In this document: piece by piece, positions 45,696-46,109 of the stretch
Numbering within the stretch: position 1 is the stretch's first letter
How the letters are laid out: every line of letters starts with the position of its first letter
DNA from: a virus
Reading direction: 5' to 3' (one strand)
Virus record (IMG/VR): IMGVR_UViG_3300036859_000070
Location: 1 to 46,109 of that record
DNA length: 46,109 nt
Position numbers and translations under genes: made by a program
The notes under the pieces: generated by a model
What the model saw: only the letters and a program-made list of their open reading frames with translations
Database searches by the model: none
What the model was told of the DNA's origin: nothing

Positions 45696-46109
45696 GTGGC
45701 CGACTTCCCGACCGTCCAGGCGCTCCCAACGGGAGACCCACGTTGGCGGGTCTACGTCTACAGCATCATCGACGTGCCCGGCGTGGTCGCCTCGAACAAC
45801 TTCCTGTCGTTCTACAACCCGCCGACGAGCGGCAAGATCATGCTTGCCGTCCAGGGCATCGTCACCTCTTACGCCCTCGCGGCGGTCCTGGCAGGTGGCT
45901 CGATGGCCACCTACAACATCTCCGCCGCCTCGGGCGGGACGCTCGTGGCGGCCAGTGCGGTGCCGAAGCTGTTCACCCCCTGGCCCAACAGCTTCGTCGA
46001 GGTGCGCCACAGCAACCCGTCGGTGACCACGACCACCTCCGCCCTGGCCGTGTTCCCGCCGGTGATCTCCACCGGCGCGGGCGGCAACGCCGCTGGCAAC
46101 ATCACTACT
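45696..46109 (+). CDS. Beta-rich virion protein, 5' part of the gene split by the contig ends
   Basis: GTG start 2 bases after the previous stop, GGTGGG upstream. It opens VADFPTVQALPTGDPRWRVY and runs off the window end; bases 1-378 carry the remainder (about 182 residues in total). It contains the 243-bp overlap in which codon Ser (first copy) is Phe (second copy). Confidence 0.8.
   Translation, partial: MADFPTVQALPTGDPRWRVYVYSIIDVPGVVASNNFLSFYNPPTSGKIMLAVQGIVTSYALAAVLAGGSMATYNISAASGGTLVAASAVPKLFTPWPNSFVEVRHSNPSVTTTTSALAVFPPVISTGAGGNAAGNITT
45867..46109. repeat. Terminal direct repeat, right copy
   Basis: Identical to 1-243 except T at 45994. See the left copy. Confidence 0.97.

Overview
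The window is the essentially complete genome of a high-GC, short-tailed (podovirus-like) actinobacteriophage, probably of Streptomyces or a related actinomycete. Supporting signs are a high-GC, GC-ending codon pattern on both strands, a WhiB-family iron-sulfur regulator, an amidase-type endolysin, terminase, portal, scaffold and capsid genes, and no tape-measure gene, tail-assembly chaperone pair or tail-tube gene. The first 243 bases recur at the end (45867-46109) with one mismatch, and one gene runs across that junction. The molecule therefore closes into a circle of about 45,866 bp; the window boundary is an assembly cut, not a biological end.

Layout. Rightward genes run from 25.4 kb through 46.1 kb and on from 1 to 6.2 kb. 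In order they are: small zinc-binding proteins, large terminase, endolysin amidase, portal, small head proteins, a 1640-aa virion protein, a repeat protein, two virion peptidoglycan hydrolases that share one C-terminal domain, a coiled-coil protein, tRNA-Met, scaffold, capsid, a beta-rich accessory protein, an antisense endonuclease VII, small connector-like genes, beta-rich structural proteins, a tail fibre, a beta-rich tail hub, a RanBP2-type zinc finger, a peptidoglycan-binding protein and a holin. Leftward genes run from 23.4 down to 6.35 kb: many small early proteins, an AAA+ ATPase, a ParB/Srx-like protein, an excisionase-like HTH protein, a WhiB protein, a Cas4/RecB-type exonuclease, a RecA-fold ATPase, a resolvase-like nuclease, a primase split into zinc and TOPRIM genes, and more small zinc-binding proteins. 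Stop/start overlaps (ATGA, GTGA, TGATG) are common.

The two transcription blocks converge at 6.2-6.35 kb on four tandem hairpins. They diverge from a 2.06-kb region (23394-25455) with no convincing gene, packed with about 30 hairpins around an AT-richer core, and ending in paired palindromic sites just before the first rightward gene. This is the most unusual part of the window. Five adjacent leftward genes (20.8-23.4 kb) are each preceded by a near-identical motif and mostly followed by a strong hairpin.

I see no integrase, repressor, DNA polymerase or RNA polymerase. The phage looks lytic and dependent on host polymerases, bringing its own primase parts, ATPases and nucleases.
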